A stretch of 64,000 nt of DNA from Sclerurus mexicanus (lineage: Eukaryota; Chordata; Aves; Passeriformes; Furnariidae): NCBI GenBank assembly GCA_013396755.1, contig VWZF01005807.1, positions 793,514-857,513 of the forward strand. The letters are read 5' to 3'. A program made the position numbers and the translations under genes. The notes beneath the pieces are model-generated. The model did not search any database. It was not told where the DNA came from and saw only the letters and a program-made list of their open reading frames with translations. Below, piece after piece: positions 39,101 to 53,119 of this stretch (the stretch's first letter is position 1; the number at the start of each line of letters is the position of its first letter).

Positions 39101-40635
39101 TTTACCGTGTATTCATTATTAAGTACTACCTTGATAAATACTTAAAGACATGAATATTCTCATTGTCTTTTCAAATCGCAGTATCTCAGTATGCAGCTGA
39201 CCATACTAAGGATTCTAAATGTGATCCGATTAAAAATTACCTTATTTAACAGATGTTTTTCCTGTTATGATTCGTATAAGGAATGGAAAATCAAAATTCT
39301 GATCTTTCTGAAGTACAGTGCATAAGCATTACAGTTGCTTAAAGAGAAGGGTATACTACAGAAATATATCTCAGTCACACTGTTGTTAGCTTGCTCCTGT
39401 TCTGCCTGAGCCAGCTAAGAGAACAGTCCATAGCTCTCTGTCACTCTTAGCCATACTGTATATGGCACCTTCAACCTAACACCAAAAAGTTCTGCTAAGC
39501 ACTTGATTGACCTCATAGTGCTGCCTCATTGCTAACTTAATAACTTTGCCTACTTAGTAATGTTTTTGATGGAAATCTTCCATCAAGAAACTCAGTTTCA
39601 ATGTGATCTAAATAATCTGCAGGGGGGTTTAGTTTAGAGGAATTTTTGCAACGCAAAGTCAAAATGTGATGCTTTGATCAAACCAAAATGCTCCATTTTG
39701 ACAGTTCCATTTTTATTTATTTCATAATGATGATGTATGTGTGCATTATGCTTGATATTATGTTCCTAAAATCTAATACTAGTTATACTACTATAATATT
39801 AGAACTTCTGTTCAGATATAAAACTGTATGAATTTAAATTATAAGGTTGAAAGTAAATGCTTTACTGACTCAAACTAAACCAAAAATATTGAGTTTCCCT
39901 TCAGAAAAGTATGTTCCTCATCTGAACTCGAAAATTAGAAGGAAAATGATCTTCCAATATTAAAACTTTGCATAGAATGGAAATGTATATTTTCTGAATC
40001 CTATTATTCTTGATTAAACTAGAATACTCAAATGCTCAGTTTTACTCAAACACATTCTACCCTAATTGAGAAACTTTTAACATAAATTCTACTACTGTTA
40101 CACATTCTGGTACCATCATCCAACAAAAGAGAGGACTATGTTACAGAGAGCCTTGTGCTATAGAGGGACGGGGGATGCTGAAAAATCTGAAGAGAGGCAA
40201 AGGTAGAAATACTAATGCAAGGAAGAGGAATATCATAAGAATCCACTTACTATTTGCAAAGCAGCATTTCATCTGTGCTTAGGATGGCTACCATTACTCT
40301 TTAATACTATCCCAGCTCTGAATTTACCCAGGAGGAGGAATGCCATTTACTGAATCATTGTTAATGTAGTTTACAGCTGATTCTAATTCAAACATGGTTT
40401 TCAGCTTTGAAATGAACTGATAAAATGCTCTAAAGTGACTTTGAAAGAGAAACAGAGATTTGTTCTGTCACTGGATTTCCTTCTTTATAGATTTCTTCCT
40501 TAGAGCCTTTTTACAATGAGAGTTACAAGGGAAAGGTTTTGTTCTGTGAATTTCTATTATTATTTTGCTAATTCTAAAGTCTTGTTCTTTTGGGTTTTTT
40601 TGGGGGGAAGGGCTGTTTTAAAAATCTGTTTGCAG
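33105..40635. other. Unique AT-rich DNA without recognised elements
   Basis: Nothing assignable as a gene or mobile element. It includes the hairpin at 34771-34795. The patch 36590-36960 has a motif-rich look (AATTTAATTGACTC, GCAAATTTAA, GCATTTGCAAAAT) that could reflect regulatory DNA, but the evidence is weaker than for 40640-41340 and 57530-58330. Short open frames (60-88 codons) are within chance. Confidence 0.45.
34771..34795. repeat. Perfect hairpin, 10-bp stem
   Basis: TATGCTAAAT (34771-34780) and ATTTAGCATA (34786-34795) form an exact 10-bp inverted repeat around the loop ATGCT. No terminator or small-RNA context is visible. Confidence 0.9.
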
Positions 40636-40639
40636 TCAT

Positions 40640-41340
40640 AATTAAGAAAATGGTTAAACCTGCTATCAATTAACTTAATTGATTTAAAAAGTTGATGGGC
40701 GCCTGGAATGGAAGTATTTTGCCTGCAGCTGAGCTGAATACAAGAGTAATTTATTTTAATAATGAATGGTGAAGGAAAAATTGAGCAGAAATACTGTGTG
40801 GGAAACCCTCAGAGGGTTAAAATAAACATGTATCATGGTTGGTGGCAATGTTTCTGATAGAGAATTATTAAACCTTTTAATATTAGTACCATAGAAGGAG
40901 TTTAAAAATAATTGGGTAAATACATTTTAGAGTAAAAGAGATCACCTTCCTTAGAACTGAGTCAAACTTAGTGGTGATGTGAAGAGTGGCAGTTTGTGCA
41001 GTGAGTGTCTGTTGATCAATAAAATGCTATTTAATATAGGAAACATCACTTAATTGGCACAGATACGACACTTTGTTAGTGTGCAAATGCAAATGTGAAT
41101 ATAATTCACTTGACTTGAGTCTATGGGGCTGTAGTCAGGGCAATTCTTCCAGTTCCCACAGCTTGTAGAAATGATTTGAGATAAATTGTATTTTGACTAT
41201 CTAGGGGCTCATGTTTTGTTTGGCTGGGAACAGAAATGTGAGAGTTGTTTTTAACTGGAGGTGAACTAGAAGGAACAGGATTCTGTGGATTACCCTAAAT
41301 TTCTAATGAATGTTGAATTATTGTAATTTGGACCTTTTTT
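40640..41340. other. Candidate conserved non-coding (regulatory) segment
   Basis: No open frame or repeat is present, but binding-site-like words are dense. There are homeodomain-type cores (TCAATTAACTTAATTGA at about 40667-40683, TAATTGG at 41051-41057), a POU octamer ATGCAAAT at 41087-41094, and TGATCAAT near 41014. The segment lies inside the 24-kb interval that lacks recognisable mobile elements. Such clustering is typical of vertebrate developmental enhancers but can also arise by chance in AT-rich DNA. Conservation cannot be judged from one sequence. Confidence 0.25.
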
Positions 41341-41344
41341 TCTG

Positions 41345-44300
41345 AACAGTTTAATCAAGCTGCCATTTTGTATCCACTAAATATTACAATGTCTTTTATT
41401 TTATTTTTTTTTTCCTTCACAAATGAATAAACCATTTGGCAAAGGGAATATTCTGTGTTTGGCTGTAATGTCAGGCTGATAATTAAGTCTAAGAACCAGT
41501 TAGTGAAGGAAGAATTTGAAATCAAATGGGGAATACAATATCAGTCCCAAATAACCTGTGATTGAATTTTGTCTCTAGTTTAAAAGACTTCAAACTCTTT
41601 TGAAATACTGTGTTTCATGAAAGAAAGGACTATGGATCAAGAATTCAAGCTGATTGCTTGTCTGAAAATGTGAAAAGGAAAGGCTCATGGTGATGTGTTA
41701 TGCAAGTTCAAGTAATTTATGGTGAAGTAAATACTATAGACTCTTACTAATAGAAAATTTCCCTACATATTATGAAAGATAAGCAAAGAGTGAGCTCAAT
41801 TAAAAAGTGTATAGTAATACCCGAGAACTACATCATTACTCTGTTTCTCTGTCCTAGTAGTCTGAAAGTATCTGTGTTTTCCTGTGTGTAATATTATCTA
41901 CAGAATTTTGTTCCGATAACTACAACTACAGATTAATATGCTCAGATCAATATGCTTGTGAAGCAAAGTGTTGGACACTCAGCACTTTTGAAATATATTA
42001 GTTGGTTATATTCAAGATGTGAAGCTTACTGTTGCTAATATACTAGGAAGTTTTCAATGCAAATTTCACTTTGAATTTGATGATAATACAGTCAGTCACT
42101 GAAATAAAAGTATATTTAACTAGTATTTAACTCCTTTAAAAAGTATGGTTTTCTATGTTTTGGGCATCACTACATTTTTCGCTTGCATCACTTGCATCAC
42201 CTTTGCATGTTTTAAAAATAGGAGTTCCTTTCCATAGCAAATGATGTCTTTTTATAATTTACTTCTATTCAGTTATTTGAGATATTAACCCACATCAAAA
42301 TCCAGTGAGACTTTATGATTGTTAGATATTTCATCTATCATTTAACATTTTAAATATTTATTCATATATTTCCTTTCACATTTAGAATATTTTATCTCAG
42401 GCATCCCAAGCTACCATATGTTCAAGAGCAAAAACAAACCAAGACATTTTAAAGAATTGTGATATTACTAAGGCAATGTGTATTTCTTGAATATAAAAGC
42501 AACATGTTTTGAGCCTTTTAACAATACCAAACAAACCATTGTGAAAAGTATCTTAGCCAAACCATCTCTTAGTATAACAATGCAAAATGCACTGAGAGAA
42601 GGAAGCATTACCAGGCCAAATGGATTGGCTTAAACATTTTCGACACATGCCACAAGTTCACATAATCAGCCTGAGGCAGTAGGAAACTTAAAAGCTAGTC
42701 TGATAGTGTTTCTTACAAATATTCTTTGAATTTTATTACTTGTCTCCCACATGAGGCGTAATAGTTTCAATGTTCTAATTAGTACTTGTGTATATTGCTA
42801 TTACTTTGTCTCTTTAATCAGGTTATTAAGTCTGTTATGGAGATTCCTTATAGAATCACACTTTATAATAGTGTTTCTAATTTGAATATGTCCCTTTTTA
42901 TGTTGTCTGAATCTGAAACATCATAAACTCTTTTTATGGGTCCTTTGATAGTAGTCACTTTCCTGTTTTATGCTTGATTAGAACATACAGTATTAAGTAA
43001 TAAAGAAACTTCCTGAAGCTTTGGAGTTTTAGTACCAGAAAACATTTCAACTTCTGCAGGCTTTTTTTTTTCTTCCTCTGACTTTAGGTCAAATAAATAC
43101 ATCCTTCTGTCTGTATTAAACTATTGAACAGGAAAGAAAGAAAGCCCTTTTGTTAGACTAGAACAGATTTTATAAAATTTCAGAGATTGATTTTCAGTCT
43201 TGTTTTAAATAAGATATATAATAAGAAATTATCATTATCTAAAACCAGAAAAGAATTCTGATAATTTTCTCAAATTATCTATATAGATGAATAAACCTCA
43301 ATTTAATATCTAAAATTATGTTTAAATGCCAGTGAGAAGTAAGAAATAACACAGAAATCCATGTTTTCCTCACTCTTTCTCTCACTCACCATTTCTGAAG
43401 AGAGAAACACGCCATCAAATTCAGGGAAAATTGTTCAGTTTTAAGGAATTTCATTATAATAACTCACCTTATCCTGCAACTGAATTTGATAAAAAAGGAA
43501 ATTAAGTAGGATTTTTATAAAAAAATACAGAAACTAATACTCTGGGTAAAACATAAAAGCAGTTGTACAGATTAGAAATTGTAAGAGAGATACAAAATGT
43601 CAAAAGGATTAGAAATTACTTAAAAGGCTTTATATGAGTGAACAATGGCAAAATAAGGTAAATCTGGTTTACATAACAATAAATATAATTTAATAAAGCT
43701 TAAGAAAACAATAGGCCCATTTGGTGTCCTCACTGGAAGCCTCTGAATTCATAGTGAATAATTTCTAGCTGCAGTGGGATTTGGATCAGAACATAGTTGT
43801 CCACGGACTTCAGAAACACTACTGTCAGATCTAAGCTCCCTTTTGCTCAAGAATGTAAGGAAGTTGGTGAAACTCAAAGAACAGCATATGTAGAGAAGGA
43901 TTTATCAGTGGAGATTAAAACATTAAAAATAACTATTTTCTGACAATTTATGAAGGTAGGGGATAGATGCAAGAATTTATATTGCTGTCAGTCAACAGCA
44001 ATTTAGAAATAGGTGTATTACCCAAATTCAAAACTAAAATCTGTTTAAAGAAAAATAATAGGAAATGATCCGTTCTATCAGATCTTTTATATTTTTCAAT
44101 TTCCTTTTCAAGTGGAGTAGTACAAGCAGTTTGCAAACATGCACAAAATTCCTTCTCCGACACAAACAGGAATTATTGGTAATTGTTTACATGCAGGGTC
44201 TAAGTGACCAGAAATTAACATTCATACATATCGAAACTCCATGCCTTAAAATTTCTAGTGGAACTTCATGTATGCAAGTTCACTGGTAGCATTTAGTACT

Positions 44301-47300
44301 TATTGTATTTTTGTTACTGTGTTTTCCAGTTTAGTTTGGCTTTTTTTCTCTTTAGTACTATCAGTAACACCACAACAAAAAGTAAGTCAGTTGTCAGCAA
44401 TTGCTTTCTTACAGAGTTCAAACGACATAAAACTTACTACTTCCACCTCATCCTCTCACAAAGTAATTCTTTTGCCCTGAGAGGACAAAAAAAAAAAAAA
44501 AAATATTGAAAAGACATTCTATCTTTTACAGTGGTCAGGAAATGCTGGCATTTTCAAGCAATCTTTGGAGATTTTCTCAGCTTTTAAAATAGAAAAGCTT
44601 GGGAAAAAAAAAAGAGGATAAAACAGAGGAGGAACTGTTTTGAGGTTTCCCCTTTCTCTGCATGATTTTTGGTTGTTTTCTGAAGAAAACATGTATAAAT
44701 TAAAATAAGACTGTCTTGTTCTGCAACTTTCTTCTGATTTCCTGTGTTTACTGAAAACATGGAGCTTCAACTGGAGCATTTCAGATCAGCAGTTCTGTTG
44801 GAGTGAATACATATAAAACATTTCATGCTACATCCTTCTACCCAGAGTAAAATACAATTGTCTTTGGGATTCTTCTTCTGTTTTTCCAGTGTAGAAACTA
44901 TAGCAATGCAAATAAGGATTTACATGTGAGACAATATTTTGACATACACCTACAAGGACTAAAAAATTAAATTTAATCCTTATGTGTTCTCTAAGGTGTG
45001 CTTGTAAGGGAAAAAGTCAATCAATTCACAGTCTGGAAAGTGTAATTTGTTCACACTTTTTACTCTTCGTGTTGTAGTAAATGCAGTAGCTAAATTATAA
45101 ACTTGTAATTTTCAAGAAATATGAGACTGAAAATACTTTAAGTATTTATATGAATTCTGACTTTCAATACTGTAATTGCCATTTAATGGCTACTGAATAT
45201 GTGCATTCTGATGATAATTTGCCAAAACATAAACAACACTATAGCAACTGATGGCAGTTTCCACTGGTTTTGGTAACCTCAGTAGAGAGAAGAAGTGAAT
45301 AAAGAGAGGATGGTTTAGCTTCTCTGCTAACCAGTGGACAGTTCAGGAATTGACTGAAGTTTTGTACATGCAAACTATTACTGCTTGTGCTTTAGTTTTT
45401 CTACTGCTTGGAAGTAATTTCCTGGTTTATCAGTCCTGAGAGTCTCCTTACAAAAATCAGTAATCTTTAGAACAATCAATATTTCTTATTTGGAGTTGTT
45501 TCAGAAGCCTAAGCACTCAAACCTAATACTTAGACACTCTCATCTAGAATATACTTACGCCTATCTCTCCTAAAAAAGGTGTATCTCTCTCATGTGTTTC
45601 AATTATGAAGTTTCTTACTGTAATCAAATGTGGAATAGTTCCATTTGCATGCACAATTGTAATTGAGAAAATCTTATAATTGTTCAGTTTTTAGCTGTGC
45701 TACTAGGATAAGGCATTTTATGAAGTTGTTTTGAAAAACAGAAGTGGGACAGAGCTCTTGATTTTAGAATTTTTCTCCTACTCTGTGCAGTTCACATTGA
45801 ATGGAAATATACTTGCCAGCTTTGCATAGCATTAGAATCTTTCACAGCTATTACTGTGTTTGTGTACAAGACAGAAAAGCCTGATAAACTGTGAAGCCAC
45901 TAGCATCTATTATATTTCAACAGCAGAAGCAGAAAGATTAACATATGCATAAATAATCTGAAGTAGGAACACGCTACAAATAATGAGAAAGTAAAATATT
46001 CTTCAGTTTGTTCATAGAAAAAAAAAAAGGAAGAAATTGACAATTTATTTACTTTAAGGTGTAGCAGCTAAAGGGAAGGCTTCTGCTAATAAACTGACCA
46101 TTTTGTTGCAATTTTTTTTTAACTAATAAAAAAAGCCCAAAGAAACCTAACCCAAATCAAGCATTAAAATAATCATGGAAATAAGGTAGTCTTATGCTGA
46201 CTAATTAAGATCTGTCTGCTCTCACACTGCAAATTATGATTAATTCAATAAGAAGTCACCTTATCTATAGTACTGTAGTGAAAGAGAAATCATAATCAGA
46301 TTCAAGTATTGTAAAAAAAAAAAAAGAGAAAAAGGAACTGTTTCAACTATATTATGTCTTCCATAAGTGCTGTCTTAAAGCAAGTATAAGAACATAAATC
46401 TATCTGAGCAACTATTTCGACTCAAATTTTAGAGAATAAATTCAGGCCATGATATAGCTCCAAAGTATAAACATCTAAATTTAGATAGCAACATATGAGG
46501 TTCGTGTGTAAGTTCCCATGACAGAAAATAGAGACCTAGGTTTCAATTCACTAATTAAAAAAAACTTCCAATCACAGTTGGGATGTCCGGGATATTGAGG
46601 ATATTCACATATGACTCAGAATAGTATAATGAAGTTTCTCTTAAGGTATTTTCTTGGTTTAGATTGGACAGATGACATAGAGATCTAGCTGTATATATGA
46701 TATAATTGATATGAATCAAGTGAAATGAAGTATTCCTTTAGTGTACCTACAACAAATAGTATCAGCTGGAAAATGGCAAATCACTAGGAGAAGAACATTC
46801 TAAAGGAAACTAGAGGTTCTGGATGAAATACAGCTACAACCAGAACTATTTGAATGACCTACAAGATGATTTACTCATTCATTCTATGCCTCCATACTGC
46901 TCATGTCTGGAACATCAGAATGAAAAAGAAAACTCTGAAGACCAAAATGAGTTTTTCAGGATTTAAAATTTAAAATAATGAGGAAAAAATAAACCCCGCA
47001 AACATAAAAGAGCACTTATGCTCCAGTTATTTAATTGCTGATTCTTAATAATTTTCCATTGCAGAAGCTGATGAATTCCAATTTTATTGAAATATGTTGG
47101 CCCAACACACTATTCTGTCTGATGGGATATGATTTTTAGAACTGTTACTCTGCGAGTGGATTTGTTTCCTTTGAGGACATCAGAAAAAAAATCTGGGCTA
47201 TTAAAAGAATATGTGTTCATGTCACCATGTATGTGACTACTAAGGAAGGTTATTCACACTTAGCAGCTTATAGGGCATCTCTCTAATACCAATAGGTGAC

Positions 47301-48695
47301 AGAAATAAAGTAGTTCCTGTTTTGACTAATAATCAAGATTTGTAACATCAGATCAATTTGTTGCAATATCTCTATGAATAAAGGACTATTCCACTGGAGT
47401 TATCTGTGTATTTATAGTTATGTCATTCCACTGACTGTTTTTCTTGTTGGGGCTTTTGTTGTTTTTTTTTCTTTATTTATTTTTGGTTGTTTTATGTTGT
47501 TTTTGTTTGGGTTGTTTTTGTATGTAAGTAGTTTTTTGTTTCAAACTCCACCAAAGTTTATATTCTGGTTAAGGAATGCAGTCAGGGAAAATAAAACTGT
47601 AGATAGTGTTCACAGTAGCTAGTGTTCAAAAGAGACAGCAATCAAAGAGTGAGAAAGCCCAGATACTGAAAGATCTAGACAATGACCAGAAAAAAAATAA
47701 AAGAACAAAGGAAAGTGGAGAAAGGAAGAAATTGGAGCAGCTATTCCAAAAGTAATGTATACTTCAAGTAAAATGAGGAGCTTGGGAGCTATAATCAAAG
47801 TGTTATAAAGATTGTGTTTACACTTCCAGTAAGCCCATTTTCACACTGGATTCAATTGGCATGTCAGACAGAAGCAGAAAACAGACTCTGAAGGTTGGTC
47901 TGATTAAACAGTTGATGTTAGCTGAGATGTACCTTTGGTGTGACATAATGTAATGGTTATTCTATCATGTCTTATTGACTTTTGCACTTTTTTGTCTTTG
48001 GGAAACAGATGGACTTGCCTGAATCTGAGCTGAATTACTGATAATCTAGACTGAACAGTAATTTCATGTGAAAAAAATTAGCATCCTAGAAAAGCAAATG
48101 AGTCCAGCAGAGAATTTATGTCTGAGAAATTGTTATAATTATAAAATGGCTTACTTCAAATTTATAAACTTTGGAATGATAAAAGGGAATTTGTGTGAAC
48201 TTCACTCTTGTACAAACTGCACTTCTATCCTTAGGTTAAACGTGTATTTTAAGATTCCAATTTAAATCTAAATTTATCTCCATGAAATACTTACTCCGCA
48301 TACTATGAGAGTAAGGGAAGTTGCTGTTTTACCAAACCTGATTGGAATTAGAGATTTCTTCCCCTATGTCTCATCTGATAGAAAACACTTTATAAAACTG
48401 CTTTCAAAATACCTCTTGGTATTTTGTTTCCAATCAGCATTTCAGTATACTTTATTTCAGTGAACATATATTATAATCTAATGTTTGACAGCATTAGACA
48501 TTAGCACTGAATTAAAAATACAAATAACATAAAGCATTCTGTGCTTCTCACATAACATTAATTCTAAATTCTGTATCAGTTTAGCTGTCATGGTTCCAAT
48601 GTCAATTTATTTTCATATCCTGGATACCTCATGACGGGGGAATGGATCTGTTGCCTCAACCCTTTTAGATTAAATATATTTAATTTTAGTCAAAT
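41345..48695. other. Unique AT-rich DNA without recognised elements
   Basis: No gene or transposon recognised. A 17-base A run lies at 44487-44503, and A-rich runs lie at 46020-46030 and 46312-46325. An octamer-like ATTTGCAT occurs at 45643-45650. Open frames (up to 86 codons) do not resemble known proteins; the one at 47374-47622 is a T/G-rich F/L/V string. Confidence 0.45.
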
Positions 48696-48699
48696 AAGC

Positions 48700-49370
48700 A
48701 AAAGCTACAGGAGCTGATGTTTAACTGCAGCAGAGGAGTAAAAGCACAGGAGAAGAGTAGCAGTGGGACAGCATTTGTTTCTTGGAAATTTGCAGAATCT
48801 GGGATGAATTCAGCTACCACTCCTCTTTTCACTGCAGAAACAGCATTCAGCACTGGTAGTCCAGTTGGCTCTGATTCTACTTAGGAATGGAGAGTGGTGG
48901 GAGATGGCTGTCATACTGAATAGTCCTGTTATTACTGACAGCTGAACTATGACTCCTGCATTCTCCCTTATTCCCTCTGGCAAAAAAGATACCTAGGAGT
49001 AACTCAGTAGAGATGGGAGTGAATAGGAGGGGTCAAAATGCAGTGCGGATATACTCCCAGAAGCACAGTCTTCCACATGCATTCTTGAGACATGCGTGCA
49101 CCAGTTCTTGAAATTTTGGCACTAACGTCTCCTGAAGTGCAGGTATGGACTTTGCCATTATAAGGCAACTTGCATAGAACTCATTTAGCATTGTAGTTTA
49201 TGTAGTTGAATTGGATTTATCTAGTGCTCAGGCTCCACAATGCCTCTTTTCCTATGGAATAATTCACTCCAAGAGCCAAGATAATGCTGATCAATGCATG
49301 GGCCAGACCTTGGGAGATTCTAGAAGCAGTAGCTCTTCTTCATTAGAGCAGCCATGTTTTGGCCATGAGG
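48700..49370. other. GC-richer unrecognised stretch
   Basis: Compared with its flanks this stretch is richer in G+C and in balanced sequence, for example the run from CAGCATTCAGCACTGGTAGT to GGAGAGTGGTGGG at 48841-48902. There is no long open frame on either strand and no match to a repeat family I know. It could be an old, unlisted repeat, a non-coding exon, or a regulatory segment. Confidence 0.25.
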
Positions 49371-49374
49371 ATTT

Positions 49375-52300
49375 ATTTATGTAGCTTTTGTTTGTGTGTT
49401 CACCTTATTGAACATGTAAAACATTGGATTAAGCCATAACAGGGCTAAATTATTAGAACATGAGCTAGCCACAGAGGTTAATGAAAATATAATTAGTACT
49501 GGTTGTGCTACATGCAGCTGAAAAGAGGGTCGTAAATCCTATTAATCCTTCTTAGTTCAGGAATTATTGACCTGAAATACCATAATGGGTATGGTCTGTA
49601 GTGTCAGTGAAGCTGAAGTACAAGCAGATGATATGTTAGTGATCTTCATCTATTTCATTTTGAAAATCAAGAGGGGAAAACTGAAGTAGTTTTGCATCAT
49701 TGTCATGCAGAATAAGCAAAGTAAGTGGTGAACAATGAATGTTTAGTGATCATTCTGTAGCATCATGCATTTGATTCATAAACAGAGCTGTAGATAAATA
49801 CCATGTATATTATTCATGATAGGCATCCATTTTTATTTTATGCTGTTCTGTAGTGTAATATAACATTAATAATAACATTTTAATAACTTAACCCCCCAAA
49901 AATAATAAAACAACAAACACAAACACCAGTAGTTCATGTCATGAGATATGAGTCTGCTAGATATATCTAAAGACATCTCCCATAACTAGTTGTGGCATTA
50001 GAAATGGAAAAAAAAATTAATGCTTAACTAAAAAGGTTCCAAATAAAAAAGAAAATTTGTACATTGAAAAAAAAAACAAACAACAAAGCAAAAAAAAAAA
50101 AACACACAAAAACCTAAGCCACACCTAAATAGCTCTGTCTTTAATTACATATGAATTAATAATTATATATAAGTGCTTGCAGGCTTCCTGCATTCAGTTA
50201 AAGTGTATTAAGATTTCTCTTTCTTTAGATTTCTTCTGACTGCTTGCACCTATTTCTATCCATTATCTCCCTCCTTTATTGTTCAGTACCAGTTAATTTG
50301 AGAAAGCTAATACATTTAAAGGCTAATTTAGACACTACACTAGTATTCAATAGAAACATTTATAGAAACAGTCAAGCATAACTGAAAATAATTTTTTTAA
50401 GTCCACACTCTTTCTGCAAGTATGCAAGGCAGCAATAACTCTTTTTTACTTCACTCCTGAAGGCAAGAAAAATATTGCTAACATGAAGCAATGACACCCT
50501 TTGGAATTTCCTTTTTTAAAGGATTTCAGGTTTACTTGGGTCAACTGTTCTAGCTATTCTACATGATTTATGAAACTTTGCCCCATTCCTAGAGACAGTT
50601 GTCTCCTGAAAAACATCAGCTAAGTTTTTTAAGATACCAAAAATCATGATGTCATTCATGGATTTACAGGAGTTATGTTCAGAAATGCCTTAGATAATGC
50701 ATTCAACTAACACATTGAAATACTAGGTATTGGATTTGTGACTTTAAGGGTATTTGGTTGTTGTGGTCAGCCCTAGGGAGGAGTAAATAGTTAGTGCATA
50801 AAACCACCCCTGTGGAATTTAATAAAATGTTAAATATATCCCCAGACAGTAATGAAATGTTAAGCTAAAAGTTAATGTCCTGCTGTATTGCACTGCTCAG
50901 TAGGACAAGAGCAATACTGTGGTATGACAATCTGTGGCAAAATAGAACACCACATACACTAGAAACTTCTCCCTTTCCCAGAGCCCTATTCTTTGCTTTG
51001 CTTAGAATCAGCAATGAAATCAAATCATTCTCTTTCACACATAGATCATATGAAATTGATATGATGAGCAAGACAAATGCATTCACTCCTTTTCATGCCT
51101 GCATTCTCACTTGAGAATTATCAGGTGTGTACGTTTCAGTAAACCCAATAGAAACTGATCTGTGCAATTTAAAATCAAACTTATAATATTTCTCTTGTTA
51201 TGAAGGATCAGTTTTATTGTCTTGTAACAACAGACAAGAGGATTCTAGCATTCTCCATGGAGCCTTGGTTGACTGGACGGGATAGGAACAAGTGTTTTAC
51301 ATAGAGTTTTAGAGGTGTGGACATTGACTCTACTGGGAACAATTGGATGGTCCTAATTTGCAAAAACATTAAGTAGTGCTTTAATTCTTGACCTTGCAGC
51401 TGGTTTTTTAAAGAAGAATGATGCTCAGTTGTGTTTGAAAGATAGACTCTTTTTCAGCCAAAAATTGCAATTTGCTAGTGGTCACTTGAAAAGAAAAGAA
51501 AATATTAGTGTGTTTTTAAGCCACTAAAAATAAACAAATTTAACAAACAGAAACATAAAAGTGTTGTGGTGAGAGGGAGGATACAGGATGTTCACAAATG
51601 TCTTGAGAGAAAAGTTGGGCAATTACATTGAAGCTTTCAGTGAATCCCACTCATTCCAGTAGAGTTCCAAGTTTCAAGGGAGCAGAGAACCTGCACATAT
51701 GAATGCAATTGCAGGATTGAGCCTGTCTCATGTGAAGTTTGTCTTCATTCCTACTGTAGCTCAGCACAGTCCTACAATGTTTAAAGAAAATTACATTGGT
51801 AAGATATGGAAAAAGGAAAACTATGAACCTGGTGTAACATGGCATAATGCTTGTCAAACACAAAACTCTCAACTTAATTAAACTTGTTCTTGGTGTAAAA
51901 TCATCACAAGCTTAAAAGCACCTAAGTGTAAGAAAATCAACTATCTCATGTTTTATTAAAATTTTAGTAGAATTAGATGTTTCTAATTCCTTTTTTCCTT
52001 CTATTTTTCATTCTAATTCTAATAGTAAAGTTGTAAAAATTATCTTCTGAAGGGAATTGAATATTCAATATCTGTCATCTTAAGCAGTCTTCTCTAACAA
52101 ATGATAATAATATTTTTTATGCCTATATATTATAAACTTACGATTTTTTTATTGCTGTGATATTATGGTTAAAAAAGGAAAAAAAGGAGAGGGAATTAAT
52201 TCCTTCAGAATTGAGTGAGCTTCTAAAATTTTGAAGCCAACTTTAATGATCTTTTTAAATGATCTCTGGCCAAAATAAATCCTAGGTGAGTTCACAGTAT

Positions 52301-52495
52301 TTCTCATTGTCAGAGAACAGTTTCAATAGATAGTAAAATATAATTAACTCTCTTAATAAAAAATATGGTAAGATCCACTTAACAATACAGATGGTTTAGG
52401 ACTTCTGAAAAAAATTTTTTTTTTCACAGAATAAGAGGTGGCAACATTATAAATTTTGGCAAGGTTTGAAGGGTTGAATGCATGTAATTTTTTTT
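49375..52495. other. Unique AT-rich DNA
   Basis: No gene or repeat family recognised apart from the A-rich block at 50029-50110. At 50865-51114 two overlapping open frames on opposite strands (73 and 79 codons) are mutual shadows with no known domain, and so are those at 51651-51881. Confidence 0.5.
50029..50110. repeat. A-rich low-complexity block
   Basis: Adenine runs interrupted by C (AAAACAAACAACAAAGCAAAA type) dominate about 80 bases. No LINE or SINE body precedes it on either side, so it is not an obvious retrotransposon tail. Confidence 0.85.
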
Positions 52496-52497
52496 TT

Positions 52498-53115
52498 CCC
52501 CCCCTGGATTTTCTCCCTTAGGTCCATGTCTTTCTTGTGCTGAGGATTCCAGAGCTGGATGCAGAATACTCTAGATGGAGCAGAATCACTTCACTCAACC
52601 TCCTTGTCATGCTTCTTTTGATGCAGCCCAGAACATGGTTGGGTTTCTGGGCTCTGAGCACACACTGCTAACTCATGTCTAGTCTTTCATTCACCAACAC
52701 TCCAAGTACTTCTTGGCAGGGTTGCTCTCAATCCCTTCATTCCCCAGCTTCTGTCAAAGCTGAGGGTTGCCCTGACCCAGGTGCGACACCTTTAATTTGG
52801 CTTTCTTGAACCTCATGAGTGGGCCCACTTCTCAAGCTTGTCCAGGTCATTATGGACAGCATCCTGTCTGTCAGGCATGTCAACCGCATCACACAGCTTC
52901 ATGTTGTCATCTGCAAACCTCCTGACAGTGCACTTGATCTCACTATGTCATCGAAGAAGGCATTTAATGTTACTGTTCTCAGTATGGACACCTGAGGGAC
53001 ACCATTTGTCATGAGTGTCCATTGGGACATTGAGTCTTTGATCACTACCCTCTGATGTAACCATCTAGAGCTTTGCCCAAGTGTTCTGAGTCACCACTGA
53101 TGAGTCAATGGTAGG
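52498..53115 (-). mobile_element. CR1 retrotransposon, ORF2 reverse-transcriptase fragment
   Basis: The plus strand carries antisense CR1 ORF2: 'GTCCATGTCTTTCTTGTGCT', 'CAGAGCTGGATGCAGAATAC', 'GCTTCTTTTGATGCAGCCCA', 'ACTTCTTGGCAGGGTTGCTC', 'TTGTCCAGGTCATTATGGAC', 'ACACCTGAGGGACACCATTT' and 'GATCACTACCCTCTGATG', in the family order. Read on the minus strand, it runs from the palm region of the reverse transcriptase towards the ORF2 C-terminus. Frameshifts and stops break the frame everywhere. The 3' untranslated end and tail are missing: the left edge follows a T and C run at 52489-52504. The right edge lies near 53115. It is an inactive fragment. Confidence 0.92.
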
Positions 53116-53119
53116 TTCT

